Positions 1 through 8,700 of a stretch of 51,125 nucleotides of DNA are shown in pieces. The notes under the pieces were generated by a model. The model did no database searches. It worked only from the letters and a program-made list of their open reading frames with translations, and had not been told where the DNA came from. How positions within the stretch are numbered: the first letter of the stretch is position 1; every line of letters starts with the position of its first letter. The stretch is taken from positions 1-51,125 of the forward strand of contig CABYEA010000010.1 in the NCBI GenBank assembly GCA_902517895.1, read 5' to 3'. This DNA comes from an uncultured Bacteroidota bacterium. GTDB lineage: Bacteria > Bacteroidota > Bacteroidia > Flavobacteriales > Flavobacteriaceae. The translations under genes and the position numbers were made by a program.

Positions 1-396
1 AAAACTATCTTCTACAATCAATTTATTTGAAACAAATTTTAACACTGCAGGATTTGGAGTACTTTCGGTATAAATTGAAATTGGGTTACTTTTATTTTTT
101 TCAGCCTCATTAATAACGTTCCTACCGCTGTTTAGGTAATTTTCTATTACTTTTTTTACTTCTTCTTCGACGTCACCCCATTCAACTATGTTAAATCTTT
201 CGATAGAGATAAAGGAAGCTGTTATATAAACCTTTTTTACAAATGGCAGATAAAACAATTCTTGAGCAAGTTTAGAATTTTTTGCTTCATCAATATTATT
301 GTATTCAAAACTTAAATGGTTTGTTATAAACTCATTAACTTCAAATTTAGATATGAATTTATTTTTGGTTCTTTCAATTTTAACAACGTATTTCAT
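1..396 (-). CDS. NifU-family Fe-S scaffold protein, C-terminus cut off by the window edge
   Basis: The reading frame runs on the minus strand from ATG at 396 through the left edge, giving 132 codons without a stop. Two Nfu_N-type segments are visible. The first (residues 1-65) contains the family-like stretch NIDEAKNSKLAQELFYLPFV followed by VKKVYITASFISIER. The second begins near residue 112 with YTESTPNPAVLKFVSNK, a strong Nfu_N signature. The C-terminal NifU domain with its CxxC Fe-S ligands would lie beyond the edge. Nfu proteins carry Fe-S clusters to apo-enzymes in the cytoplasm. In the first copy the usual TPNP tetrad is replaced (RTKNKF), so that copy looks eroded. The gene is divergent from porP/sprF with a 128-nt spacer. 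The family call is firm; the role of the missing part is inferred. Confidence 0.85.
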   Translation of the reverse strand, partial: MKYVVKIERTKNKFISKFEVNEFITNHLSFEYNNIDEAKNSKLAQELFYLPFVKKVYITASFISIERFNIVEWGDVEEEVKKVIENYLNSGRNVINEAEKNKSNPISIYTESTPNPAVLKFVSNKLIVEDSF

Positions 397-414
397 ACAC
401 ATTAAATATTTTAG

Positions 415-422
415 CAAAAATA
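415..422 (-). promoter_or_regulatory. Candidate -7 box for the NifU gene
   Basis: On the minus strand these bases read TATTTTTG, matching the Bacteroidota -7 consensus TAnnTTTG, 18 nt upstream of the ATG at 396. No convincing -33 TTG was found at the expected distance. Confidence 0.35.
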
Positions 423-448
423 ATAAATAAGAAGCTTTACTAAAATAA

Positions 449-483
449 TTGACAAGATATGTCTATTAAAATTTATATATTTG
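449..483 (+). promoter_or_regulatory. Candidate promoter of porP/sprF
   Basis: A TTG (449-451) lies 24 nt before TATATTTG (476-483), which fits TAnnTTTG. The spacing is slightly longer than the usual 17-23 nt. The ATG follows at 525, leaving a leader of about 35 nt. Confidence 0.45.
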
Positions 484-524
484 ATCGACCTATATCTTTA
501 GGTTATAGTAATTGATGATTTACA

Positions 525-1547
525 ATGAAACAAATGAGGCCTAATTTTTTAATTTTATCATTCTTTGTATTTCTAATCTTTAATACAAAATCTTTTTCCC
601 AAGAGGGACTCCCGATTTACTCAGACTATTTAACTGATAACTTTTATTTGCTATATCCTTCAATGGCTGGCGCATCAAATTGTACAAAAGTAAGATTTAC
701 AGCAAGAGAGCAATGGGTGGATCAAGATGAAGCACCAAATTTACAAACCTTGAGCATTAACGGCAGAATTGGAGACTCTAGATCTGCATTGGGTACAATT
801 GCTTTTAAGGATCAAAATGGATATCATTCACAGTCTGGAGCTTACATAACCTATGCTCACCACATTATGTTTTCTAGGAGTGAGCTTGATTTGGATATGT
901 TATCTTTTGGATTGAGTGCTGGAATGATTCAGTATAAACTTGATGAATCTGCCTTTTATTATGAAGGATTTGATCCATTAATTTCTGGTTTCGAACAAAG
1001 CGCAACAGATTTTAATATTGACTTTGGGTTTTCATACCAATACCTTGATTTCTATGCTCATGCATCCATAAAAAATTTATTGAATAATGACGGTATCAAT
1101 TTTAATGAGCAGGGTTTAAGCTATAATAATTTGAGGACCTATCTTTTTTCAACTGGATATTTATTTTCTGACTCTTCAAATGATTGGAATTTTGAACCTT
1201 CAATGATGTTTGCTCATAAAGATGCAACAAAAGAAACATTTGTTGATATCAATTTCAAAACTTATTATGATACAGACTTTGGAAGAATATGGGGAGGATT
1301 ATCATACAGAAATAGTTTTGATGGAGCGGAATACCTAAATCTTCAGGATGAGGTTAAAACACAAAAACTTCAGTATATCACCCCATTTGTAGGTCTTGAA
1401 TTCAATAGTTTTGTTTTTGCCTATACATACTCATACCAGTCAAATTCTGTTGTATTTGATAACGGAGGGTATCATCAATTTACTTTAGGGTTTAATTTTG
1501 GTTGTAAAAAGCAGAGATACGATTGCAATTGCCCATGGATTAAGTAA
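525..1547 (+). CDS. Type IX secretion system membrane protein, PorP/SprF family
   Basis: A 340-residue protein with a signal peptide (residues 1 to about 25, ending FNTKSFSQ) followed by the family's opening, a short YSDYLTDNFYLLYPSMAGAS-type segment, then REQW and alternating aromatic/polar beta-strands typical of an outer-membrane barrel. It ends in a Cys-containing tail (CNCPWIK), as is common in this family. PorP/SprF proteins sit in the outer membrane and partner with the T9SS motor and substrates; many flavobacteria have several copies, often next to large adhesin genes. Here no adhesin is adjacent, the neighbours being NifU (divergent) and murI (convergent, stop one base after this stop). 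A specific substrate cannot be assigned. The window does contain a T9SS cargo (21582-26273) but it is distant. Confidence 0.88.
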   Translation: MKQMRPNFLILSFFVFLIFNTKSFSQEGLPIYSDYLTDNFYLLYPSMAGASNCTKVRFTAREQWVDQDEAPNLQTLSINGRIGDSRSALGTIAFKDQNGYHSQSGAYITYAHHIMFSRSELDLDMLSFGLSAGMIQYKLDESAFYYEGFDPLISGFEQSATDFNIDFGFSYQYLDFYAHASIKNLLNNDGINFNEQGLSYNNLRTYLFSTGYLFSDSSNDWNFEPSMMFAHKDATKETFVDINFKTYYDTDFGRIWGGLSYRNSFDGAEYLNLQDEVKTQKLQYITPFVGLEFNSFVFAYTYSYQSNSVVFDNGGYHQFTLGFNFGCKKQRYDCNCPWIK

Positions 1548-1548
1548 T

Positions 1549-2325
1549 TTAAAAGTTTAAATAATTTAGATTATATTCTTTATCAAGATACTTATTTGCT
1601 AATCTCTTACCGTTAAAAAATATCTCAATATTTCTTTTCTTACCGCCTTTATTTAGAATATTTTTTGATTTTAGTGTATTGTAAATATGTTGGTTAATTG
1701 GGCTAATTGTATCTACTATTCTGATATTTTCAGGTATTATATTTTTAATAACATCTATTAAATAATGATAATGTGTACATCCTAAAACTAAATAATCAAT
1801 GTTTTTATTTATCATTGGAATTAAATAAAGTTTTAAAATTTTATTGAAATCTTTTTTTGAGTTATTACCACCTTCAAGCATTTTTACCAATTTAAACCCA
1901 ATTTGTTCATGAATTTTCACATTATTAAGTGTATTTTCATTAAGCGTATTATTAAAAAGTTTACTCTCTAGTGTTTTTTCGGTAGCTAATACACCAATAT
2001 TCTTTGTTTCTGTTTGCATTATGGCTGGCTTTAAACCTGGCTCTACTCCAATAATTGGCACTTGGATTGTTTCTCTCAATCTTTTAATTGAGTTGGTGGT
2101 AGCAGTGTTGCAAGCAACAATTATAACCTTACAATTAAATTCAGATAATTTTTTACAGTTCTTAATGCTTAATGATAATATTTCATTTTTAGATTTACTC
2201 CCATATGGGCAATTTAGATTATCTGCTAGATATACCATGTTTTCATTAGGTAATAATTCTTTCAATTTTTCTAGAATTGATAAGCCACCAATACCAGAGT
2301 CAAATATTCCAATTGGATTATCCAT
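1549..2325 (-). CDS. murI: Glutamate racemase
   Basis: Interconverts L- and D-glutamate, supplying D-Glu for peptidoglycan in the cytoplasm. The 258-residue protein shows GIFDSGIGGLS (residues 6-16, with catalytic-region D9 and S10), NCPYG (38-42), the first catalytic cysteine in VACNTATT (C72) and the second in LGCTHYHYL (C183, with H185). An upstream in-frame start at 2352 would add nine residues but lies inside the terminator hairpin of the preceding ompH gene, so ATG 2325 is chosen. It directly follows the ompH terminator, so it is probably expressed by its own start or by read-through. The length is normal for the family and all key residues are present. Confidence 0.95.
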   Translation of the reverse strand: MDNPIGIFDSGIGGLSILEKLKELLPNENMVYLADNLNCPYGSKSKNEILSLSIKNCKKLSEFNCKVIIVACNTATTNSIKRLRETIQVPIIGVEPGLKPAIMQTETKNIGVLATEKTLESKLFNNTLNENTLNNVKIHEQIGFKLVKMLEGGNNSKKDFNKILKLYLIPMINKNIDYLVLGCTHYHYLIDVIKNIIPENIRIVDTISPINQHIYNTLKSKNILNKGGKKRNIEIFFNGKRLANKYLDKEYNLNYLNF

Positions 2326-2334
2326 AGTTTTTAT

Positions 2335-2364
2335 AAAAAAAAAGCTGTCCAATTAGACAGCTTT
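2335..2364 (-). terminator. Rho-independent terminator after ompH
   Basis: On the minus strand the arms AAAGCTGTC and GACAGCTTT (2364-2341) are perfectly complementary around a 6-nt loop and run into a T tract to 2335. It begins 22 nt past the ompH stop and closes the nadK-to-ompH block, separating it from murI. Confidence 0.85.
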
Positions 2365-2386
2365 CAAAATTTTTGACAAACGTTAT

Positions 2387-2890
2387 TTAGAACCCAAGTT
2401 CTTTTTTAACATCTTCCATTAAATCTTTACCATTGGCAACAATTACTCCTTGACCTTGGGTAGAATCTAAAACATAATTAAATCCAAGTGCTTCAGCTAC
2501 TTTATTAATTGCAGTCTGTGCTTTTTCAGTAATTGGTTTTAATAAATCGAATTCCTTTTTTTGTAATTCTTGCTGAGCTTGTGCCTGATATTGTCTAATA
2601 CTTTGCTCCATTCCTTGAACTTCTTGTAATCTTTTTGCATTTTCTTCATCTGTCTGAGCGGCAGCTTCGGAGTCGTATTGTTTTACTTTACTTTGTAATT
2701 CAGCAGCCATTGTTTGAATATCAGTTTCATAAGTTTTTGCTAGTTTTTCAAGTTCTGCTTTTGCATCATTCATCTCCGGCATTGCAGCAACTAGTTCGGT
2801 TGTATTAATATGTGCAATAGTTGATTGAGCAATAGTTGAAAAACTAATGGCTAAAAGCAATATTACTAATGATATTTTAATCTTTTTCAT
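2387..2890 (-). CDS. OmpH/Skp-like periplasmic chaperone (copy 1, promoter-distal)
   Basis: Skp-type chaperones hold unfolded outer-membrane proteins in the periplasm and hand them to BamA. The 167-residue protein has a signal peptide (MKKIKISLVILLLAISFSTIAQ), a beta segment (IAHINTTELVAAMPEM), a long Gln/Glu/Ala-rich coiled coil (about residues 35-110), and a C-terminal GFNYVLDSTQG strand typical of OmpH. The TTG two codons upstream is less likely than ATG 2890. It is the second of two tandem ompH genes downstream of bamA (37-44 nt after the longer copy) and is followed by a strong terminator. The arrangement bamA-ompH-ompH is classical for Bacteroidota. Family call firm; client preference unknown. 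Confidence 0.92.
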   Translation of the reverse strand: MKKIKISLVILLLAISFSTIAQSTIAHINTTELVAAMPEMNDAKAELEKLAKTYETDIQTMAAELQSKVKQYDSEAAAQTDEENAKRLQEVQGMEQSIRQYQAQAQQELQKKEFDLLKPITEKAQTAINKVAEALGFNYVLDSTQGQGVIVANGKDLMEDVKKELGF

Positions 2891-2934
2891 AATCAATATT
2901 TTTTATTTTTTATTTTTAAATGTATGTAAAGGTA

Positions 2935-3678
2935 CTAATCTTTTACTTTTCTTTTATTACTATTTTTTTGTTTTCTTAGTTCAAGTAATTCTTTGACAGT
3001 AAGCTTTTTACTTGGTTTTGTAGTTTCCGTTTCTTCTGAATTATCGGAGATATCCTTTTTTTCGTCACTAGTCACTTCAGCAACTTCAATTGAGTCATCA
3101 ATAAGATTTTCTTTTTCTACTTCTCTTTTATCCCTACTGGAATCAAGTTTTCGTCTGTTATTAGCTCTTGAAATAGTTCTCAAGATTTGATCACTGATAT
3201 CATATCTTTTATCTGAATATAGCATCACAATATCAGCAGATTTATCAAATATAAAATCATAGTTTCTTGATTTTGCAATTTCTTTTATTGCATTAAATAT
3301 TTGGTCCTGAACTGGTTGAATTAGCTGTTGTCTCTGAATTATCAGATCGCCTCTTGGGCCAAACCTTTTTTGTTGATACTCGCTTAATTCTTCTTCATCA
3401 ATCGTTATCTCCTCTTCAATTTCCTTAATCATTTCATTTGTCAATAAAATTCTTTCAGAATCTAAGGATGCTTTTTTTTTCTTGATTTCTCTTGATTTAG
3501 TATCAACCTCTTTTTTCCATTCTGCGGCTTTTTCCTCCAATTTTTCTAATACCTGGTTATATTCTGGTAAATTTTCTAATATATATTCTGTATCTATATA
3601 TCCTATTTTAACACCTCTTTGGGCGCTTAGAGTTGAAGTGGTTAAAATTAGTATGATGATAAAATAAATCCTATTCAT
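2935..3678 (-). CDS. OmpH/Skp-like periplasmic chaperone (copy 2, with long charged tail)
   Basis: A 247-residue OmpH-family protein with a signal peptide (residues 1-19, ending TLSAQ), the entry strand VKIGYIDTEYILENLPEY, a strongly charged coiled coil (about 38-115) and the C-terminal core strand NYDFIFDKSADIVML (near 140-155). Beyond residue about 185 it carries an extra acidic/lysine-rich low-complexity tail (KREVEKENLIDDS ... KKLTVKELLELRKQK) that the shorter neighbour lacks. It sits 36 nt downstream of bamA and is presumably co-transcribed. The tail may bind membrane or BamA, but this is inference; longer OmpH copies with such tails are common in flavobacteria. Confidence 0.92.
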   Translation of the reverse strand: MNRIYFIIILILTTSTLSAQRGVKIGYIDTEYILENLPEYNQVLEKLEEKAAEWKKEVDTKSREIKKKKASLDSERILLTNEMIKEIEEEITIDEEELSEYQQKRFGPRGDLIIQRQQLIQPVQDQIFNAIKEIAKSRNYDFIFDKSADIVMLYSDKRYDISDQILRTISRANNRRKLDSSRDKREVEKENLIDDSIEVAEVTSDEKKDISDNSEETETTKPSKKLTVKELLELRKQKNSNKRKVKD

Positions 3679-3714
3679 GATATTAAAAAACGTTAATATA
3701 GTTCAAATATTTCA

Positions 3715-6315
3715 TTAAAAGTTTTGTCCAAATATAAAATGAGTTTCCCATCCATGCTTGGATGACTGACCAGGAACAGGATCAAAACCATGACCAAAGT
3801 CTATGCCTAAAAGACCAAATTGAGGCATAAATAATCTGACACCAACTCCGGCAGACCTTTTTAGAAGGAATGGGTCAAAATCTCTGAAACTATTGTAAGA
3901 TGCACCACCTTCAATAAAAGTCAATGCAAATATTTTAGCTTGTTCCCCAAGACTAATAGGGTATCTTAGTTCTAAAGAATATTTATTATAAATTGATCCA
4001 CCATCCTGAGCTGATAAAGACTGATTAGGATAACCTCTTAAGGGGATATTTTCTCTTCCATCTAAATTATACATCCCCATACCGTCTCCACCAAGGAAAA
4101 AGCGCTCAAAAGGGATAACACCTCTGTCATTATTATATGCACCTAAAAAACCAAACTCAAAAGATGGTCTTAAAACTAATTTCTTGGTTAAAGCTGTAAA
4201 CCATTCACCCTTAAATTTAATTTTATAAAACTCTAACCATTTATACCTTTCTTGATCTATTTCTGCGACTCTATCCCCAGCTGAAGTATTGGCTGGATCA
4301 ACTGCTAATTGATCAACTAATTCATCTCTTTCAACCTTCAGGGCTCTATAATCAACATCATTAAATGCAGAATAAGGGAATGTTAATTTAGCAGATAAGG
4401 AGAAATTTGAGCCACCCGTAGGGTAGATTGGATCAGTGTATGTGTTATTTCTGCTTAATGCAATAGTATATGATAAATTATTTGAAGATCCATTACCAAA
4501 GGTAAATAGACCCGTATTATATTCATTTAAGTCATAAAATTGATATCCAATAAATTGAGAGAGGGTAAAATAGTCATCTGGGACAGTAAGTCTTTTGGCT
4601 AATCCAACTGAGACACCTGAAATATTAAAGTATCTAGATTTATCAGCAGTGTAGTTGTAAGGATTAAACATGAACTGTTTAGTTTGTGAGAGCTGTACAG
4701 AAAACTGAACTGGTTTTTTACCACCTAGCCAGGGTTCCGTAAAATTAAAACTATTTACAGTGTAAAATCTGCTTGCTTGTAATCTTAAAGCTAATCTTTG
4801 GCCATCACCCATTGGAATAGGAGTATATGCTTCTTTTTTGAAAACATCTTTAATAGAAAAATTATTAAATGACAAACCAATAGTTCCGATAAATCCACCG
4901 CCACCGTATCCTCCTTGTAGCTCAATTTGGCTAGACCCAGTTTCCACAAGTGTATACTCGAGATCAACTGTACCGTCATTAGGGTTGATATTTTTGAAAT
5001 CAGGTGAAATTAATTGAGGATCAAAAAAACCCAATTGACCAAGTTCTCTTAAAGACCTAAATACATTTGCTTTACTGTAAAGTTGACCAGGTCTTGTCCT
5101 TATTTCCCTGTAAATGACGTGATCATTAGTTTTATTGTTTCCAACAACAGAAATTTTATTGAAATATGCAGGCTTGCCTTCATTAATTCTTATTTCCAAG
5201 TCAATTATATTTCCATCAGCATTTACTTCAACTGGAGTAATAGATGAAAATAGATATCCATTATTTTGATAAAGATTACTTAAATCGTCAGCGTCAGGAT
5301 CAGATCTGTCGGCGATTCTTTTTTCTAATTCTATACCATTATATGTGTCTCCTTGCTGAATTTTTAAAATCTGGTTAAGTTGTTGATCTGTATAAACACT
5401 ATTTCCTAAATATTCTATTTTGCCAAAAGTGTACCTAGATCCTTCAACTAATGAGATGGATACATCAATATGTTTATTATTATTATTTAATATTGTATCA
5501 GAAATTATTCTTGCATCTCTAAAACCATTTTCTTTGTATTTATCTATTAAACTGGTAAGATCTTCTTCAAAATCATCTGGGACGTATTTTGATCTTTTAA
5601 AAATTCTGTAGAACTTTTGTCTTTTGGTGTTTTTCATTGCCTTTTCAAGAGTTTTAGATTTTAGTTCTTTAATTCCATTAAATTTAATCTCATTTATTTT
5701 TATTTTATTACCCTTTATAATATCTAATGTCATTTTAACTTTAGATTTTTTTGAGGAATCCACAACTTCTTCGGTTTTAATGATAACTTTTGCATTAAGA
5801 AATCCCTTCTTTTTGTATTTATTTTCTAAATAATTTTTTGTAGTAGTAATTAAGTTTTCGGTTACCTTTACTCCAGTTTGAAGTTTATTTTCTTTTATTA
5901 TTTCTTCAATTTTTCTTTTTTTAACCCCGGTTACACTCAGATCTGATAATTCAGGTAAATCATTCAGTTCAATTTCAAGATCAATTACACCATCCTTGAC
6001 ATTATTTTCATAAACATTAACTGTACTAAAAAGGTTAGAACCCCAGAGTTTTTTTATTGCATCGCTTAATTTTTGTCCAGGAACAGTTATTGGATCCCCT
6101 TCCTTAAGGCCAGAAAATGTAACAATTGTTATTGGACTGAAAGATGTATTTCCTGTAACTTCAATTTTACCAATAGTATATCTCTCAATGTTTTGCTGAG
6201 AGTAAAGTGAATTTGAAAAAACTAATAATATTGTAAGAAATATCGAAGATGCTACATGTGAAAGTTTTTCAATGTTTTTTAGCTTATTATTTAACCTGTT
6301 CACTAGTTTTTCCAA
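3715..6315 (-). CDS. bamA: Outer-membrane protein assembly factor BamA
   Basis: Inserts beta-barrel proteins into the outer membrane. The 866-residue frame has a membrane-targeting segment (IFLTILLVFSNSLYSQ, about residues 24-39), POTRA repeats from IGKIEVTGNTSFS (near 48) to about 460, and a C-terminal Omp85 barrel starting at a Gly-rich strand (GGYGGGGFIG). The conserved L6 RGY motif is present in NIPLRGYPNQ (about residue 757), and the protein ends in aromatic F (IFGQNF), as expected for a barrel signal. The start is uncertain: TTG at 6315 overlaps uppS by 29 nt; GTG at 6303 would shorten it by four residues and cut the overlap to 17 nt. Either way it is translationally coupled to uppS. 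It is followed by two ompH genes. Confidence 0.97.
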   Translation of the reverse strand: MEKLVNRLNNKLKNIEKLSHVASSIFLTILLVFSNSLYSQQNIERYTIGKIEVTGNTSFSPITIVTFSGLKEGDPITVPGQKLSDAIKKLWGSNLFSTVNVYENNVKDGVIDLEIELNDLPELSDLSVTGVKKRKIEEIIKENKLQTGVKVTENLITTTKNYLENKYKKKGFLNAKVIIKTEEVVDSSKKSKVKMTLDIIKGNKIKINEIKFNGIKELKSKTLEKAMKNTKRQKFYRIFKRSKYVPDDFEEDLTSLIDKYKENGFRDARIISDTILNNNNKHIDVSISLVEGSRYTFGKIEYLGNSVYTDQQLNQILKIQQGDTYNGIELEKRIADRSDPDADDLSNLYQNNGYLFSSITPVEVNADGNIIDLEIRINEGKPAYFNKISVVGNNKTNDHVIYREIRTRPGQLYSKANVFRSLRELGQLGFFDPQLISPDFKNINPNDGTVDLEYTLVETGSSQIELQGGYGGGGFIGTIGLSFNNFSIKDVFKKEAYTPIPMGDGQRLALRLQASRFYTVNSFNFTEPWLGGKKPVQFSVQLSQTKQFMFNPYNYTADKSRYFNISGVSVGLAKRLTVPDDYFTLSQFIGYQFYDLNEYNTGLFTFGNGSSNNLSYTIALSRNNTYTDPIYPTGGSNFSLSAKLTFPYSAFNDVDYRALKVERDELVDQLAVDPANTSAGDRVAEIDQERYKWLEFYKIKFKGEWFTALTKKLVLRPSFEFGFLGAYNNDRGVIPFERFFLGGDGMGMYNLDGRENIPLRGYPNQSLSAQDGGSIYNKYSLELRYPISLGEQAKIFALTFIEGGASYNSFRDFDPFLLKRSAGVGVRLFMPQFGLLGIDFGHGFDPVPGQSSKHGWETHFIFGQNF

Positions 6316-7024
6316 ATCTTCTTTCTCTATTTTGATAACTAATTATAGCCTTGTATAAATCTTTTTTTCTAAAGTCTGGCCATAATTTTTTAGTAAAGTA
6401 CAGCTCAGAATAAGCAATCTGCCAAAGTAAAAAGTTACTTATTCTTTTTTCACCACTTGTTCTAATCAATAAGTCAACATCTGGCAAATTACGGGTGTAA
6501 AGATGGTCATTTATTACGGTTTCATCAATATTTTTTGAAGAAATTATATTATTTTTAACTTTATCAGATAGCTCTTTTACAACATTAACTATTTCGTTTC
6601 TGCTACCATAACTTAAAGCCAGGGTTAAAGTTAGTTTTGAATTGTCCTTAGTCTCGCTTTTTACTTTTTCTAAATAATTGATAATTTTTTTTGGTAGTTG
6701 ATATAGATCCCCTATTGTTTTAAATTTAATATTATTTTTATTTAAATTTTTCAACTCGTCTTTAAGAGATAAAAGTAATAGTTGCATTAAAAAATTAATT
6801 TCTATTTTAGGTCTATTCCAATTTTCGGTTGAAAAAGCGTAAAGGGTTAAGTTTTTAATACCCAGTTCTACACATGATTCGATAATTTTTTTAACGGATT
6901 TTCTTCCAGCTCTATGCCCACTCTCTCTTCTCATACCCCTTTTTTTTGCCCACCTGCCATTACCATCCATAATAACTGCAATATGTTGAGGTATATTATT
7001 TTTATCTATTTTTTCAAAAATCAT
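6287..7024 (-). CDS. uppS: Isoprenyl transferase (undecaprenyl diphosphate synthase)
   Basis: Makes the C55 isoprenoid carrier for cell-wall and LPS synthesis from FPP and IPP. The 245-residue protein has HIAVIMDGNGRWA (catalytic D20), the RRESGHRAG helix (32-40), AFSTENW (63-69) and the C-terminal substrate motif LLIRTSGEKRISNFLLWQ followed by AYSELYF. The ATG at 7024 overlaps the stop of the PorG-like gene by 4 nt (ATGA), and its own 3' end overlaps bamA, so the three genes are coupled. Length and motifs are standard. Confidence 0.97.
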   Translation of the reverse strand: MIFEKIDKNNIPQHIAVIMDGNGRWAKKRGMRRESGHRAGRKSVKKIIESCVELGIKNLTLYAFSTENWNRPKIEINFLMQLLLLSLKDELKNLNKNNIKFKTIGDLYQLPKKIINYLEKVKSETKDNSKLTLTLALSYGSRNEIVNVVKELSDKVKNNIISSKNIDETVINDHLYTRNLPDVDLLIRTSGEKRISNFLLWQIAYSELYFTKKLWPDFRKKDLYKAIISYQNRERRFGKTSEQVK

Positions 7025-7713
7025 TTTCCAATATTACAATAACAAGGGTTTCTTCCAAAAGTATATGTTAAACTAAAGTTTGAAAACATATACCAATCCT
7101 TATTATTTATATTTCCAAAGTTATAATTTAAATCATCGCTTATTACACTATTTCCGTCAATTTTATCAGAGAAGGTGTATCTTGCGCCAATTTCTAGGGA
7201 TAAAATCAGATTATCATAAAATCTATGCTTAAACCCCACAACCATTGGAATTGCTAATGTAGACTGGTTTTTATTTGTACTATTGAGAGCTCCGTTTAAT
7301 AGCAGCTGTTCTTTAAAGGTTACATAAGAAATTCCTGAGAAAATGTAAGGTGAAAATAAAACATCAAAATCGTGAAGATCAAATTCAAAAAAATTAAATT
7401 CCATTCCTAATGATAATTCATTAATTGGAGTCTCAAAATTATATCCTCTTTCAATTCTCCGAGGGTCTTTAGATTCTAAATCATCAGCTGTTAGTTTAGA
7501 TCTGAGGTAAGTGATTCTGTATGAGTGTCTTGGGCTTCGATTCCATTTTATAATCGCACCAAATGTATCATCTTTTGGATTAATGAATATAGTATTACCT
7601 ACATCTCCGATAAAATTTGATTTGCCGTATGAAACTCCCATCTCGTAAATCTGAGAAAAAGATATCTGAGTAAAAAGAAATATGACTAATATTTTAATAC
7701 ACCAATTGTTCAA
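7021..7713 (-). CDS. porG: PorG-like outer-membrane protein (DUF6089)
   Basis: A 230-residue protein with a signal peptide (residues 1-20, ending TQISFSQ), then IYEMGVSYGKSNFIGDVG and a run of amphipathic beta-strands ending in TYTFGRNPCYCNIGK. This is the DUF6089 family, to which the T9SS protein PorG of Porphyromonas gingivalis belongs; there too it sits beside uppS, bamA and ompH genes. PorG is associated with the PorK/PorN ring of the T9SS in the outer membrane. Start is TTG 7713, since the next ATG would remove the signal peptide. The stop overlaps the uppS ATG by 4 nt. Family and synteny support the call; the functional link is by homology only. Confidence 0.8.
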   Translation of the reverse strand: MNNWCIKILVIFLFTQISFSQIYEMGVSYGKSNFIGDVGNTIFINPKDDTFGAIIKWNRSPRHSYRITYLRSKLTADDLESKDPRRIERGYNFETPINELSLGMEFNFFEFDLHDFDVLFSPYIFSGISYVTFKEQLLLNGALNSTNKNQSTLAIPMVVGFKHRFYDNLILSLEIGARYTFSDKIDGNSVISDDLNYNFGNINNKDWYMFSNFSLTYTFGRNPCYCNIGK

Positions 7714-7752
7714 AATATTTCTGTTTTAAAAATAAACTATAATCTTTTTAAA

Positions 7753-8616
7753 TTATTGTTCGGTTCTTCTGTCTTTACCCCACATCAATTTTTCCCTAAG
7801 CGTATTTATATAGCTATCCTCTTCAAATTCTATCATTTTTAAAACGTATGGAGCTTTTGAAATATTTAGCTTAGAATCTATACTTACAGAAAATATTTTT
7901 GAGTCAGCTGAAACAAAATATTCACTTTCTCTACTGTTAATTGAAATTACAATTTTCTTTTCATCTGAGATAACCAAAGGTCTGGCATTTAGATTGTGTG
8001 GAGCTATAGGCGTTAAAACAAAATTTTTGCTATCGGGCATTATTATTGGTCCACCACAACTTAAAGAATATCCAGTTGATCCAGTAGGAGTTGATATTAT
8101 TAAACCATCAGCCCAATAAGTATTTAGATATTGATTATCAAGCATTGTGTCAATTGTAATTAGTGATGTTGTGTTTTTTCTTGAAACAGAAATTTCATTC
8201 AGAGCTTTTTTTATATTTCCTTCAAATTCAACTTGTATAATTGATCTCTCAGAAATTTTAAAATTTGATGCTTGTATTTTGTTTATTAAAGAATCAAAAA
8301 CTTCAACTGGTGAATTAGCAAGAAATCCAAGTCTTCCTTTATTTAAACCAATAATTGGAATAGATAATTTACCGATCTCATCTACAGATCTTAAAATAGT
8401 CCCATCACCACCAATTGAAACAACATAATCATATTCCTTGGTCAGTTTTTTTATTCTATTAAAATTAGTTTTTGAATTTAAACTATTTAATAATAGATCG
8501 AATGAGTCTCCATCAATATCAAAATCTATATTGTGTTTTTGAAGGCTTTTTAAAACGGAAAATATGTAATCATTATTTTCTTGTGGGTCTAATTTTGTGT
8601 AAATAGCAAATCTCAA
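7753..8616 (-). CDS. nadK: NAD kinase
   Basis: Phosphorylates NAD to NADP in the cytoplasm. The 287-residue protein shows SIGGDGTILRSV (GGDG at 69-72), NKGRLGFLA (92-100) and the nucleotide-binding TPTGSTGYSLSCGGP (176-190), then SADSKIF near the C-terminus. The start is TTG 8616 (no in-frame ATG upstream; an ATG nearby is out of frame and meets a stop after three codons). It is the first gene of the minus-strand envelope block, 39 nt ahead of the PorG-like gene, and is divergent from pdxJ across 84 nt. In many flavobacteria a CBS-domain gene stands between nadK and pdxJ; none is present here. Confidence 0.96.
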   Translation of the reverse strand: MRFAIYTKLDPQENNDYIFSVLKSLQKHNIDFDIDGDSFDLLLNSLNSKTNFNRIKKLTKEYDYVVSIGGDGTILRSVDEIGKLSIPIIGLNKGRLGFLANSPVEVFDSLINKIQASNFKISERSIIQVEFEGNIKKALNEISVSRKNTTSLITIDTMLDNQYLNTYWADGLIISTPTGSTGYSLSCGGPIIMPDSKNFVLTPIAPHNLNARPLVISDEKKIVISINSRESEYFVSADSKIFSVSIDSKLNISKAPYVLKMIEFEEDSYINTLREKLMWGKDRRTEQ

Positions 8617-8670
8617 AATTTCATATAAAATTTAGGCTAATTAAAGGTTCAAAATTAAGTAAAAATAAAT

Positions 8671-8678
8671 TAGTTTTG
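8671..8678 (+). promoter_or_regulatory. Candidate -7 box for pdxJ
   Basis: TAGTTTTG fits TAnnTTTG 22 nt upstream of the TTG start at 8701. A TTC at 8648-8650 stands at a -33-like distance (20 nt gap), one base off TTG. Confidence 0.4.
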
Positions 8679-8700
8679 CAGAAAACATCTTACTTATAAT

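Noticed and set aside
2326-2352. Longer murI start adding nine residues
   Set aside because: The extra codons lie within the ompH terminator hairpin and T tract, and the added residues are not part of the conserved N-terminus.
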